Source: Peptoniphilus equinus
Lineage (GTDB): Bacteria > Bacillota > Clostridia > Tissierellales > Peptoniphilaceae
Direction: 5' to 3'
DNA: 64,000 nt
Assembly (NCBI RefSeq): GCF_027921445.1
Contig: NZ_CP115667.1
Span: 620,001-684,000 of the forward strand
Shown: positions 16,475 through 25,095 of the stretch, piece after piece
Layout of the letters: every line of letters begins with the position of its first letter
Position numbering within the stretch: the first letter of the stretch is position 1
Notes under the pieces: generated by a model
What the model was told of the DNA's origin: nothing
The model's input: the letters and a program-made list of their open reading frames with translations, nothing else
Database searches by the model: none
Position numbers and translations under genes: made by a program

Positions 16475-17557
16475 ATGACACCACGTGAATCCGAAATTAT
16501 GGAACTGATAAAAAAGACGCCGACCATTACACAGCAAGAGATCGCCGATATACTTGATATTAAGCGCTCCTCTGTGGCTGTGCACATCAACAATTTATCC
16601 AAGCAGGGCTACATTTTGGGGCGTCGCTATATTGTACGGGCTGAGCCTTACATCTGTGTCATCGGCGGTGCAAATATGGATATTATTGGCTATCCGGAAG
16701 GCGAGATCATTCAAAAGGACTCCAATCCCGGCAGCATTCGTCGTTCTACCGGGGGGGTAGGTCATAATATTGCCGTGAATTTAGCGAAGCTTGGTGCGTA
16801 TACGTCGTTTATTACTGCACTGGGCAATGATCAGGACGGTGACATTCTGCTTCAGGAGCTTAAAGAGATAGGCATTGATGTGGACCACCTCTATATCATG
16901 GATAAGTATCCTACTTCCACGTACCTTGCCATTTTAAATGAGCATCGTGATATGGAGTTTGCCATCAATGATATGAAAATTATTGAAGAACTCACACCGA
17001 AGTTGATTTTCAAAAGGAAGAAGCGCATTGAAAATGCGGAGTTCGCTGTGTTAGATACCAATTTATCCCACGATACGATCAACTATATTTTAAAGGAAAT
17101 TCGACAAAAATATTATGTGGATTGTGTCTCTGTCCACAAAGCTAAGAAAATTGAGAGCAACCTGAACCGTATTTATTTCTTAAAATGCAATAAAATTGAA
17201 GCGGAATACCTGGCGGGGATGACCATTGACTCCATCGAAGACGGCTACCAAGTGTGTGATATTATCATGCGTAAAGGGGTTGAAACTTTGGTGGTCACTA
17301 TGGGAGATAAAGGTCTCATCTATAGTGATATGAAGCATAAAGAGTTTTTGGCGAGTGACAAGGTGGATGTGATGAATGTATCCGGGGCCGGTGATGCCTT
17401 TATGGCTGGGTATATCTATGCCGACTTTAACGGCTTTTCACTGGACAAAAAACTGAAGATGGCGATGGCTATGTCTCGTCATGTCCTTCAAACGGAAGAG
17501 ACTACCATTGATGCCATGGCAAAGAACAGTATTAAAAAGGAGATGGAATTATGTTAA
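16475..17557 (+). CDS. psuK: PfkB-family kinase with N-terminal HTH domain, probable pseudouridine kinase
   Basis: 360 residues. Residues 1-58 form a winged helix-turn-helix (ITQQEIADILDIKRSSVAVH). The rest is a ribokinase-type fold with the start motif VIGGANMDIIG, the GGVGHNIA glycine motif and the catalytic SGAGDAF (Asp307). With psuG directly behind it, the substrate is inferred to be pseudouridine, giving pseudouridine 5'-phosphate. HTH-PfkB fusions are known; the domain may let the enzyme act on its own operon, which is inference. The 3' end overlaps psuG by 7 nt. Confidence 0.85.
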   Translation: MTPRESEIMELIKKTPTITQQEIADILDIKRSSVAVHINNLSKQGYILGRRYIVRAEPYICVIGGANMDIIGYPEGEIIQKDSNPGSIRRSTGGVGHNIAVNLAKLGAYTSFITALGNDQDGDILLQELKEIGIDVDHLYIMDKYPTSTYLAILNEHRDMEFAINDMKIIEELTPKLIFKRKKRIENAEFAVLDTNLSHDTINYILKEIRQKYYVDCVSVHKAKKIESNLNRIYFLKCNKIEAEYLAGMTIDSIEDGYQVCDIIMRKGVETLVVTMGDKGLIYSDMKHKEFLASDKVDVMNVSGAGDAFMAGYIYADFNGFSLDKKLKMAMAMSRHVLQTEETTIDAMAKNSIKKEMELC

Positions 17558-18474
17558 ATCAAGAACAAATGAAAAAGTATATGGTCTTTAGTGAAGAAGT
17601 CCGTGACGCTTTGGAACACAATAAACCTGTTGTCGCATTGGAATCCACTATTATTTCTCATGGTATGCCTTATCCTGAAAATTTGGAGACGGCGCTTTCC
17701 TGTGAACGCATTGTGAGAGAAAATGGCTGTGTACCGGCGACTACTGCTATAATTGGTGGCAAGATTCACGTGGGCCTCACCGAAGAGGAACTCAAATTCA
17801 TGGCAACATCGAAGGATATTATTAAATGTTCTCGTCGTGACTATGCTTATGTCATTGCGAACGGACTTAACGGGGCGACTACGGTTGCAACATCCATTTT
17901 AACGGCGTCCCTTGCAGGTATTAAACTGTTGGTTACCGGAGGCATTGGCGGGGTGCACCGTGGCGCAGAAACCACTTTTGATATCTCTCGCGATCTTCAG
18001 GAACTTGCTACGCACAATGTCACCGTAGTGTGTGCCGGCGCGAAGTCCATTTTAGATATCGGTTTGACGTTGGAATACCTAGAAACTTTCGGGATACCGG
18101 TTTATGGCTATCAAACAGATGAAATGCCGGCGTTTTATACGCAAAACTCCGGCTTCAAATTGGACTATCGCATGGACGATGTCGAAACTATTGCCAAGTC
18201 TATCAATACAAAGCGGGAACTGGGCTTAGATGGCGGCGTGTTAGTGGCCAATCCGATTCCTGAAGACGCGGCGATGGATGCTGCTGTTATCGGAGAAGCC
18301 ATTGACCTCGCTATTCGTGAAGCTGAAAGAGAAGGTATTCACGGCAAGGAAACCACACCGTTCCTTCTCTCCAGTGTTCTCAACGCCACCGGCGGTCAAT
18401 CCCTCACCTCGAATATTTCTCTTGTGGAAAACAACGCAAAAATAGGCGCACAAATTGCAAAATATCTTTACTAA
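17551..18474 (+). CDS. psuG: Pseudouridine-5'-phosphate glycosidase
   Basis: 307 residues, family length. It has the conserved VALESTIISHGMPYPEN, GATTVATS, GGIGGVHRGAE and the catalytic-lysine region CAGAKSILDIGLTLEYLET. The enzyme splits the C-C bond of pseudouridine 5'-phosphate into uracil and ribose 5-phosphate, so RNA breakdown products feed pyrimidine salvage. It starts inside psuK (AAAGGAGATGG before it) and is followed by a hotdog gene that overlaps its end by 20 nt. Confidence 0.95.
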   Translation: MLNQEQMKKYMVFSEEVRDALEHNKPVVALESTIISHGMPYPENLETALSCERIVRENGCVPATTAIIGGKIHVGLTEEELKFMATSKDIIKCSRRDYAYVIANGLNGATTVATSILTASLAGIKLLVTGGIGGVHRGAETTFDISRDLQELATHNVTVVCAGAKSILDIGLTLEYLETFGIPVYGYQTDEMPAFYTQNSGFKLDYRMDDVETIAKSINTKRELGLDGGVLVANPIPEDAAMDAAVIGEAIDLAIREAEREGIHGKETTPFLLSSVLNATGGQSLTSNISLVENNAKIGAQIAKYLY

Positions 18475-18967
18475 ATCTACCGCAGATAGCCGTGTGAGTT
18501 TTTCCCATGCCACTGTGCCGGAGGATCTTAATGAAGGCGGACATGTCTATGGTGCACGGCTTTTGGAGTGGGCGGATAATCTGTCTGCTGTCATTGCCAT
18601 CTCTCACCGACGAGGCGGTGTGACCACGGCATCCTTTGACCAGTTTGATTTTATTCGTCCCATTAAGCTTGGAGATTTTGTTCACGCAAAAGGCTTTATT
18701 TCAGGGACAGGACCTCATTCCATGGAAATCTTCATTAAGTTTATCGGTGAAGATTCCGTCACCGGAGATAGATATCTTGCGGCAGTGACCTTTATCACCT
18801 ATGCAGCTCGTCGTCTTAAAGAAGGGGAAGTCGTTCCGGGGATTGTGGGCGATACGGAGGAAGAAAAAACTATTATTGCAGGTTACGAAGGACGGCGTAT
18901 GCGTGTCAAAGAGAAAATAGCACGCAATCAGGCCTTGTTTACTGCGATTAATTTGGAAAAAGATTGA
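18455..18967 (+). CDS. Acyl-CoA thioesterase-like hotdog protein
   Basis: 170 residues from a TTG start at 18455 that overlaps psuG by 20 nt. The start is uncertain, with only AGGCG upstream; a GTG at 18494 is an alternative. The sequence matches the YciA/BACH hotdog type: DLNEGGHVYGARLLEWAD carries the Asn and Asp/Glu region of the active site, and FDQFDFIRPIKLGD is the second strand block. Such enzymes hydrolyse acyl-CoA; chain length is unknown. Its link with pseudouridine catabolism has no clear metabolic reason and may be positional only. Confidence 0.78.
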   Translation: MQNIFTKSTADSRVSFSHATVPEDLNEGGHVYGARLLEWADNLSAVIAISHRRGGVTTASFDQFDFIRPIKLGDFVHAKGFISGTGPHSMEIFIKFIGEDSVTGDRYLAAVTFITYAARRLKEGEVVPGIVGDTEEEKTIIAGYEGRRMRVKEKIARNQALFTAINLEKD

Positions 18968-19045
18968 TCCATCTCGGCGGACAGGCGGTCGAGCAGGTCT
19001 GTGTGGCTTCTTCGGTTGCTATGGGAGATGACTAAGATTTTGATT

Positions 19046-19077
19046 AGAGATACGGTTAAAACCGTGTCTCTTTTTTA
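19046..19077 (+). terminator. Rho-independent terminator
   Basis: 11-bp stem (19046-19056, 19061-19071) with one G-U, AAA-rich loop, and a TTTTTTATT tail; ends the psuK-psuG-thioesterase unit. The rest of 18968-19229 shows no gene. Confidence 0.88.
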
Positions 19078-19229
19078 TTGAGAGCGATGACATTGAGGCG
19101 TATCCAGCGCACAGACAGGCTTGTCCTGTAAGCGGAAGAAGCCGATGCGGTGACGGATTGCTATACAACTCGACAGCTAAGGTTAAGATGCGGTATGAGT
19201 TTATGCGTAGTAGTTATACGCAAACAAAA

Positions 19230-19247
19230 AAGAGGCTTTAGCCTCTT
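19230..19247 (-). terminator. Terminator of the ArsB-like transporter gene
   Basis: AAGAGGC/GCCTCTT stem with a TAAA loop, followed on the minus strand by TTTTTTGTTTG. It overlaps the stop codon of the gene. Confidence 0.82.
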
Positions 19248-20550
19248 AGATAACGATATTAAGGGTGATTAGGGCTGTGACCATACTGACCAGTCCGACA
19301 GACCCTGCATATTTGATAAAGCTGACGAAAGAAAAGTGGCAGTCCAGCTCTTTTAACATGTTGGTCCACATGATGCCTGCAAGAGCTCCTACCGGTGTTA
19401 ACAACGCGCCGACATTGGAACCTATAATGGATGCAAAAGTCGCCGGAAAAAAGGCGGAGGATGTTGCGAGGGGACTTAGCAGCTGTGAATAGACGACACT
19501 CATGGGAATATTGTTGATGACATTGGACATGATAAAAGACGATATACCGAAGGATAGCACGGGGTTATGATTGGCCATGTACACTGACGCCTCGGTGAGC
19601 AGGTCTGTTTTAGTGAGTGCCAGTACCATAATAAACATGGATACGATAAAGGGAATTATTTCTAAGGGCATTCTCTTACCGGCTCGGACAAGATAGGTGG
19701 GTTTCTTTCTTCGAATAGCGGAGAGCACCGTTATTGAAAGCACAAGGGATATAAAAAATCCAACTGATATTTTCCACATTTGTAAATGCAATAGAGACGA
19801 GGCGGCCATTAATAGAATACACACGCCGAGGTGACTTAAACACAGTATGACGGCGGGTTTATCCTTGAGTGTTGTATCAACTTGAGTGATTGTCATGTTT
19901 TCGTCCAGACTTTTTCTGAAAATGAAAAACAAAAAGACAAATGAGATGATACCGCTCGCTACAGTGGGAACAATCATGGTGGTCATGTATTGAAAAAAGT
20001 TGATTCCCGCACTGGTGGCGAGATAAATATTCGTAGGATTTCCTATGACTAAAAACATCGACCAGGTGTTGGCGGTTACAAACGACGCAATGAGATAGGG
20101 TAGAGGGTTTATTTTGGCGTTTCTGGCAAAGTAGACGATAAAAGGTGTGAAAGTTAAAATGATGATGTCATTTGAGGTGAAGATGGTTAAGATGGCCACT
20201 GTGATATACAGTGACAAAAATAACAGCCTTTGGCTGGAATTCGCCAACGCAATCACTTTGTTCGCCAAATAGACAAAAAATCCGACTTCCTCTAAGACGA
20301 TAGACATAAAGGTCATTGATAAAAACAGGGCCAGGATTTGTACCGGGTTTATTGAGGATTGGGCTGTCAGTCCGGCCAGCACTTCGTTGAGGCTGATGTG
20401 ACCCGAGCACAACATAGTCAGTGCGCCCAAGATTGGTGCGATGACATATAAGGCGATGGTATATTGCCCGACTTTCACCGTAGGCTTCAATAATATCAGT
20501 CCAATAAGAAGCAGACTGGAGACAATAAAAATGAGTAAAACTTCTTTCAT
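19246..20550 (-). CDS. ArsB/NhaD-type ion transporter superfamily permease
   Basis: 434 residues with about 11-12 hydrophobic segments. Conserved pieces of the ion-transporter superfamily are FTSNDIIILTFTPF and VIGNPTNIYLA in the first half, and SNVINNIPMSVV and SIIGSNVGALLTPVGAL in the second, forming the two inverted halves. Members move arsenite, dicarboxylates, citrate or Na+/H+; the substrate is not decided by sequence. No arsR or arsenate reductase gene is adjacent, so arsenite is not favoured. It is a single gene on the minus strand with its own terminator. The ribosome binding site (AAAGAAAGCGAGC) is weak. Confidence 0.82.
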   Translation of the reverse strand: MKEVLLIFIVSSLLLIGLILLKPTVKVGQYTIALYVIAPILGALTMLCSGHISLNEVLAGLTAQSSINPVQILALFLSMTFMSIVLEEVGFFVYLANKVIALANSSQRLLFLSLYITVAILTIFTSNDIIILTFTPFIVYFARNAKINPLPYLIASFVTANTWSMFLVIGNPTNIYLATSAGINFFQYMTTMIVPTVASGIISFVFLFFIFRKSLDENMTITQVDTTLKDKPAVILCLSHLGVCILLMAASSLLHLQMWKISVGFFISLVLSITVLSAIRRKKPTYLVRAGKRMPLEIIPFIVSMFIMVLALTKTDLLTEASVYMANHNPVLSFGISSFIMSNVINNIPMSVVYSQLLSPLATSSAFFPATFASIIGSNVGALLTPVGALAGIMWTNMLKELDCHFSFVSFIKYAGSVGLVSMVTALITLNIVI

Positions 20551-20749
20551 ACAAGCTCGCTTTCTTTAAAAACATTAACTGACCAATTCTATATCTTTTC
20601 CGTGGCAGTGTCAATGCATGAATAAATCTTCCTGCGAATTTAGGGGCTGATCGTCAATGTTTTTTTATTACATGCAGTAATGGTGCAAGTGAATTTGAAT
20701 AATTAAATTTTTTATCAAACGGGAGGTAGTATGGAATAGTTTTAAATAT

Positions 20750-20781
20750 AAATAGGGAGTACATTTATGTACTCCCTATTT
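20750..20781 (-). terminator. Strong hairpin downstream of the copper-amine-oxidase-N protein gene
   Basis: Perfect 14-bp stem (20750-20763 with 20768-20781), TTTA loop. On the minus strand it follows the gene ending at 20840, but the T-run is weak (ATATTTAAAA). The rest of 20551-20839 shows no gene. Confidence 0.55.
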
Positions 20782-20839
20782 GTTCTCATATGCCAATAGT
20801 ATCAGCTATCTTAGTCAAGACTTTTGATAGTATCGTTTC

Positions 20840-21520
20840 TTAGCGCTTCGCGCGTCTATATCCGGCTGCTTGAGCCTGTGCTTCGGTGTCAAAGTATACG
20901 GCATTTTTTGAACTCACTTTATCATAACTTGCGCCGCCTGGCACATGGTAAATACCGCTATTTTTATTGCCGATAATTTTGCCTTGCGCTTGGTCGCTTG
21001 CGGGCAATGGTACAGTGTCACCACTTACGGCGCGTACCACATACGCTTCTTGGAATGTATTGGCAGATACAGGGATGATGTAGCCATCGCCGATTACCAC
21101 TGTTCGGTTGTTGTTATCCCAATCTACCTGTAGACCTAGGTTTTCTGCAACGACTCGGATTGGTACCATAGTTCTATTGTTGTAAAGGATTGGTGCAACA
21201 TCGAGCTTCTGTGCTTGCTTATTTTCTTCTTGAATATAGGGTTCGTTGATGCGCAAAGTGAGCGTAGTTTGATCCGGTTTTTTCAAAACAACCGTGAGTG
21301 TTTCCGCGACCCACTCGACTTCATAGCCTAGATTTTCGGAAATAATTCTTAGCGGGACAAGAGTGCGATCATTTTGAATGATAGGGTCTACATCGGAATT
21401 GAGATATTGCCCGGACATCCAAAGTCTCACAGGTGCGGCTTCGTCAGCGTGTGTTGGAACTGCAAAGCTAAATAACAAAAGCAAAGATAGAACCAAAGGT
21501 GAAAAATATCTTTTTTTCAT
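20840..21520 (-). CDS. Secreted copper-amine-oxidase N-terminal domain protein with Ada-like C-terminal motif
   Basis: 226 residues from the ATG at 21520, preceded by TTTTGGAGG; a start 12 nt upstream is in frame but has no site. A signal peptide ends near residue 25 (THA). Two copies of the stalk-like repeat found in CuAO_N domains follow (NDRTLVPLRIISENLGYEVEW and NNRTMVPIRVVAENLGLQVDW), implying wall or matrix association. The last 45 residues (GNKNSGIYHVPGG to AGYRRAKR) resemble the small Ada-type metal-binding fold seen at the ends of secreted nucleases. Where those carry a Cys after HVPG, this one has Gly, so metal binding is doubtful. Function unknown. Confidence 0.75.
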   Translation of the reverse strand: MKKRYFSPLVLSLLLLFSFAVPTHADEAAPVRLWMSGQYLNSDVDPIIQNDRTLVPLRIISENLGYEVEWVAETLTVVLKKPDQTTLTLRINEPYIQEENKQAQKLDVAPILYNNRTMVPIRVVAENLGLQVDWDNNNRTVVIGDGYIIPVSANTFQEAYVVRAVSGDTVPLPASDQAQGKIIGNKNSGIYHVPGGASYDKVSSKNAVYFDTEAQAQAAGYRRAKR

Positions 21521-21830
21521 AAAAACCTCCAAAACTAATTTTCGTACGATCTGTACGAGTTACATTAATTTTCTTTACGAAGGAGAAATACCTTCTCTTT
21601 AAGTGGCTTAATTTTACTATATCTTAGAGTAGTATGGCAGTTTTGATTTTATTTTAAGTTTGTTGAAGGTACTGTGTCTGTATGGCGTGTTTCAAGAATG
21701 GGAGATAGAAATATTAAAAGGCTTATAGGGAGCGGTCTCGAGTTTGGAAAAAGAAACATGAACATTTTGATAAAACATAGAGGTGCAATTAAATTGGAAA
21801 ATTTGCAATAAACAAAAAGCTGTTGAAATA
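21521..21830. other. Gene-free stretch with a short inverted repeat
   Basis: Between the start of the secreted protein gene and the tRNA terminator I see no credible gene. An inverted repeat TCGTAC-GATCT-GTACGA lies at 21542-21558, about 22 nt upstream of the ATG of the minus-strand gene, and could be an operator or mRNA hairpin. Confidence 0.5.
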
Positions 21831-21873
21831 AAAAACACTGTTTTAGTCAATCTGAGACTAAAACAGTGTTTTT
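21831..21873 (-). terminator. Terminator of tRNA-Leu
   Basis: Perfect 18-bp stem (21831-21848 with 21856-21873), 7-nt loop; minus-strand tail TTTTTTATTTC. It starts six bases after the CCA end. Confidence 0.93.
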
Positions 21874-21878
21874 CAATG

Positions 21879-21965
21879 TGGTGCGGAAAGCGGGACTTGA
21901 ACCCGCACGTGATTTCTCACACATGCCCCTCAAACATGCCTGTCTGCCTATTCCAGCACTCCCGC
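21879..21965 (-). tRNA. tRNA-Leu, anticodon GAG
   Basis: 87 nt including an encoded CCA. The acceptor stem GCGGGAG pairs with TTTCCGC (two G-U). A D-arm CTG/CAG, anticodon stem CATGT/GCATG around TTGAGGG (anticodon GAG, reading CTC and CTT), a long variable arm typical of Leu, and T-arm GCGGG-TTCAAGT-CCCGC are all present. It stands alone with its own promoter and terminator. Confidence 0.95.
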
Positions 21966-21981
21966 GTGTCACTAGATACAT

Positions 21982-22010
21982 ATTATACTAGCTCAAAATT
22001 AAATTGTAAA
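21982..22010 (-). promoter_or_regulatory. Promoter of tRNA-Leu
   Basis: On the minus strand TTTACA (22010-22005), 17-nt spacer, TATAAT (21987-21982), ending 17 nt before the mature 5' end. Confidence 0.88.
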
Positions 22011-22084
22011 GAGTATTTTAAAAATAATTTTAAAATTCCACTTTGTAGAATTTTGTTAAATTCATAGCAATGATTTCTATTAAA

Positions 22085-22093
22085 TGCTATAAT
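22085..22093 (+). promoter_or_regulatory. Extended -10 promoter of the rnf operon
   Basis: TGC-TATAAT; no good -35 at 17 nt, which fits an extended -10 promoter. An imperfectly spaced inverted repeat AAAATTC/GAATTTT (22032-22054) lies upstream. Confidence 0.55.
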
Positions 22094-22142
22094 AAATAAA
22101 GTATGTTATGTATTTATCAATATTGAATACGAGGTGAATTAA

Positions 22143-23477
22143 ATGAGTTCGAATCTCACTTTTAAAGTGGGCGGTGTACATATGGATGAACACAAAGGAC
22201 TTAGTGAATCATCGCCAATCCAGCGATTACCTGAACCTAAGGTAGTCTATATTCCTATGAGCCAGCATATTGGAGCCCCATGTACTCCAACGGTTCAAAA
22301 AGGGGATAGGGTGCTTATGGGTCAAACCGTTGGTACGAGCGATGCATTTATTTCAAGTGATGTGCATGCTTCCGTTTCCGGCACGGTGCTGGAAATCAAA
22401 AAGATGTATACGGCTGATGGACGGTTTTGTGACTGCGTTGTCATTGAAAACGATGGCATGAATGAAGCTCAAACTCCAAATCCTATTTCTAATTATGACA
22501 GTCTTCCGGTGGATGACTTTGTCGACTTCACAAAGAAGATGGGTCTTGTGGGAATGGGGGGCGCCGGATTTCCTCTTCATGCCAAGCTGAAAGGTCAAGT
22601 GCCTTTGGACGAATGCATTATCAACGGGGCGGAGTGTGAGCCCTACCTGACCTGCGATCATCGCATTATGCTTGAGAAGACGGCAGAGATTTTGGAAGGT
22701 CTTAAAATTTTTGCGAACTTCTACAATCCAAATGTGTCGTATATGGCCATTGAAGAAAATAAGCCGGACGCCATTAAACGGATGAATGAAGTGATTGCAG
22801 CGACGCCGCGGTTTAAGAATTTGAAAGTGGTCAGCTGTCAGACTAAGTATCCGCAGGGCGATTCTAAGCGGCTTTCAGAAGCTGTCGTTGGTCGTATCGT
22901 GCCTCAAAACGGGGTGACCAATGATGTGGGTGTGTTTTTAACCAATGTGGGTACCACGCTTGCTTTCTATGAAGCGGTTGTGGAAGGTAAATCGTCCTAT
23001 GAACGGGTGATTACTGTAAGTGGTGCCGGCATTAAAGAGCCGAAGAATCTCTTGGTTAAAGTTGGTACACCGGTTCAAGACATTATCGACTTTGCAGGCG
23101 GTTTAAATGACAATGCGGTGGAAATTGTCTGTGGCGGTCCGATGACGGGCAAAAGCGTCTTCGATATGCAAAGTCCTATTACGAAAACGACATCCGGTCT
23201 TCTCGCCCTCTCTGCAGAAGAAATGCAATTGGAAGACGAATCGCCTTGTATTCGTTGTTCGCGGTGCGTGGATCACTGTCCGGCACATATCAATCCGACG
23301 ACGATCAACAGTGCAATTTTAAAAGAGGACGTTGAGTACTGCGCTGAGCTTCATGCGGACCAATGTATGGAATGCGGCATTTGCTCTTTTGTCTGCCCTG
23401 CTAAACGTACTCTGGCACCGTCCGTCAAACTTGCAAAGCGAGAAATCAAAATGCAAGCTATGAAAGCTAAAAACTAG
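22143..23477 (+). CDS. rnfC: Electron transport complex subunit RnfC
   Basis: 444 residues. It has an N-terminal barrel-sandwich part, an NADH/FMN-binding core (GMGGAGFPLHAKL and NGAECEPYLTCDHR, as in the Nuo51 fold), a SLBB-like part, and two 4Fe-4S motifs: CIRCSRCVDHCP (from C369) and CMECGICSFVCP (from C408). RnfC is the NADH-facing peripheral subunit of the Rnf complex, which couples ferredoxin:NAD+ electron flow to Na+ or H+ pumping. It is the first of six genes in the order C-D-G-E-A-B. Confidence 0.97.
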   Translation: MSSNLTFKVGGVHMDEHKGLSESSPIQRLPEPKVVYIPMSQHIGAPCTPTVQKGDRVLMGQTVGTSDAFISSDVHASVSGTVLEIKKMYTADGRFCDCVVIENDGMNEAQTPNPISNYDSLPVDDFVDFTKKMGLVGMGGAGFPLHAKLKGQVPLDECIINGAECEPYLTCDHRIMLEKTAEILEGLKIFANFYNPNVSYMAIEENKPDAIKRMNEVIAATPRFKNLKVVSCQTKYPQGDSKRLSEAVVGRIVPQNGVTNDVGVFLTNVGTTLAFYEAVVEGKSSYERVITVSGAGIKEPKNLLVKVGTPVQDIIDFAGGLNDNAVEIVCGGPMTGKSVFDMQSPITKTTSGLLALSAEEMQLEDESPCIRCSRCVDHCPAHINPTTINSAILKEDVEYCAELHADQCMECGICSFVCPAKRTLAPSVKLAKREIKMQAMKAKN

Positions 23478-23487
23478 GGAGGGAATT

Positions 23488-24504
23488 ATGGATAATACAA
23501 AACAAAATCCTACAGTTTCGGAACGCTTTGTATCACTTGCCCCTCACGTACGGAGTAACGATACAACACAGAAAATTATGCGCGATGTGATTATTGCCCT
23601 TGTACCGGCAATGGCAGGCAGTATTTACTTCTTCGGTATGAACGCCGCCATGCTCATGGCAGTGTGTGTCGCATCCTGTGTTTTAGCTGAATTTATTTTC
23701 CAAAAAGCGATGAAAAAAGAAGTGCGCATCGGAGATCTCTCTGCCGTGGTCACCGGGATTCTTATCGCTTTTAACTTGCCTGCTACGGCACCGTGGTGGA
23801 TGGCTGCTTTTGGTTCGGCATTTGCTATTATAGTTATTAAAGAATGCTTTGGCGGTATCGGATCCAACTTTATGAATCCTGCTATTGGAGCACGTATCGT
23901 CATTATGGCTTCCTGGGCCAAGCTCATGACTGATTATGTCAGTCCGGAAATGGTCAAAAACGGTGGTCAACTGGTAGTTAATGATGCGTGGGCTGTAAGC
24001 AGCGCGTCTGCAGATGCTGTAGCTTATGCCACGCCGCTAGGAATGCTAAAAGCCGGTACTTACGAGCAACTGCCAAGTCTTATGGATATGGCTACCGGCA
24101 ATATTGGTGGTGTTATTGGTGAAACATCGGCTATTCTTCTACTTATAGGTGCACTCTATCTCATCGTGCGAAAGGTGATGTCACCGCTTATTCCGGTGGT
24201 CTATATTGCGACGACAGCAGTAGTATTGGTCATTGCAGGTGTGCCCGTTGAATATCTGCCATATCACATTCTCGGCGGCGGATTGATTCTTGGAGCTTTC
24301 TTTATGGCAACGGATTATGCTTCGTCGCCTATTAATGTGAAGGGCAAAATTATTTTTGCCATCGGTTGCGGGGTGGTCACTGCCGTTATCCGTACCAAGG
24401 CATCGCTGCCGGAAGGGGTTTCTTATGCTATTGCTCTGATGAATGTATGTACACCGCTTATCGATCGTTTAACACGTACAGAAGCATATGGGGAGGCGAA
24501 ATAA
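23488..24504 (+). CDS. rnfD: Electron transport complex subunit RnfD
   Basis: 338 residues, membrane protein with about nine to ten hydrophobic segments. It is of the NqrB/RnfD family, in which FMN is covalently bound to a threonine; the YATPL motif (T182) is the likely attachment site. NPAIGARIV and PLGMLK are conserved family stretches. Ten nt separate it from rnfC, and a GGGAGGG site precedes the start. It forms part of the ion-pumping core. Confidence 0.96.
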   Translation: MDNTKQNPTVSERFVSLAPHVRSNDTTQKIMRDVIIALVPAMAGSIYFFGMNAAMLMAVCVASCVLAEFIFQKAMKKEVRIGDLSAVVTGILIAFNLPATAPWWMAAFGSAFAIIVIKECFGGIGSNFMNPAIGARIVIMASWAKLMTDYVSPEMVKNGGQLVVNDAWAVSSASADAVAYATPLGMLKAGTYEQLPSLMDMATGNIGGVIGETSAILLLIGALYLIVRKVMSPLIPVVYIATTAVVLVIAGVPVEYLPYHILGGGLILGAFFMATDYASSPINVKGKIIFAIGCGVVTAVIRTKASLPEGVSYAIALMNVCTPLIDRLTRTEAYGEAK

Positions 24505-25089
24505 ATGAAAGAGCCAATTAAATTCGGTTTAATTTTACTTATGTTTTGCGCCATCAGTGCCGGCCTGCTCGCTTTTGTCAACGGACAAACCGCAGATGTT
24601 ATCGCTAAAGCTCAACTTCAAGCCACTTTGGATTCCTATGAAACTATTTTCGGAGATGAAGCGGACGGCTTTGAAGTCTATGATGAGACAAAACTTGCTG
24701 CGCTTCAAGCCACGTATCCTGAAGTGGATGCTGTCTTTGTTGCCACTAAAGGTGGTCAACCGATTGGATACGGTATTAATTTCATTGCCGGCGGTTATGG
24801 CGGCAATATGACCAATGCAATCGGTATTAAACGTGAAGGGGATCAAATCCTCGGATTCAGAAATATTGTGAATGCGGAAACAAAAGGTTTCGGGACGCAA
24901 ATTCAAGATGAACCGTACTACACCTCATATGAAGGCAAGTCTGCGGCAGGGGAGCTGACCATTAGCACCAATCCTCAAGCAGAAACTGAAATCCTTCAGA
25001 TTTCCGGTGCAACGGTTACGTCTAAGGGTGTGGCCCGCGGGGTGAATATTGCCCTTCAAGCCTACAACAACGTTTTAAAAAGTGAATAG
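24505..25089 (+). CDS. rnfG: Electron transport complex subunit RnfG
   Basis: 194 residues. One N-terminal membrane segment (about 7-27) is followed by an extracytoplasmic FMN-binding domain with the flavin-attachment motif SGATVT at 167-172, where the last threonine binds FMN. The start directly follows the rnfD stop. In Rnf, RnfG passes electrons outside the membrane between RnfD and the RnfA/E cluster. Confidence 0.96.
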   Translation: MKEPIKFGLILLMFCAISAGLLAFVNGQTADVIAKAQLQATLDSYETIFGDEADGFEVYDETKLAALQATYPEVDAVFVATKGGQPIGYGINFIAGGYGGNMTNAIGIKREGDQILGFRNIVNAETKGFGTQIQDEPYYTSYEGKSAAGELTISTNPQAETEILQISGATVTSKGVARGVNIALQAYNNVLKSE

Positions 25090-25095
25090 GGGGTT

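Noticed and set aside
18968-19229. Small gene between the thioesterase and the ArsB-like transporter
   Set aside because: Only short frames without ribosome binding sites; the stretch holds terminators and nothing else I can support.
21783-22067. Plus-strand open frame of about 94 codons
   Set aside because: It reads through the antisense of tRNA-Leu(GAG); the CGKRDLNPH string is a well-known false protein from tRNA complements.
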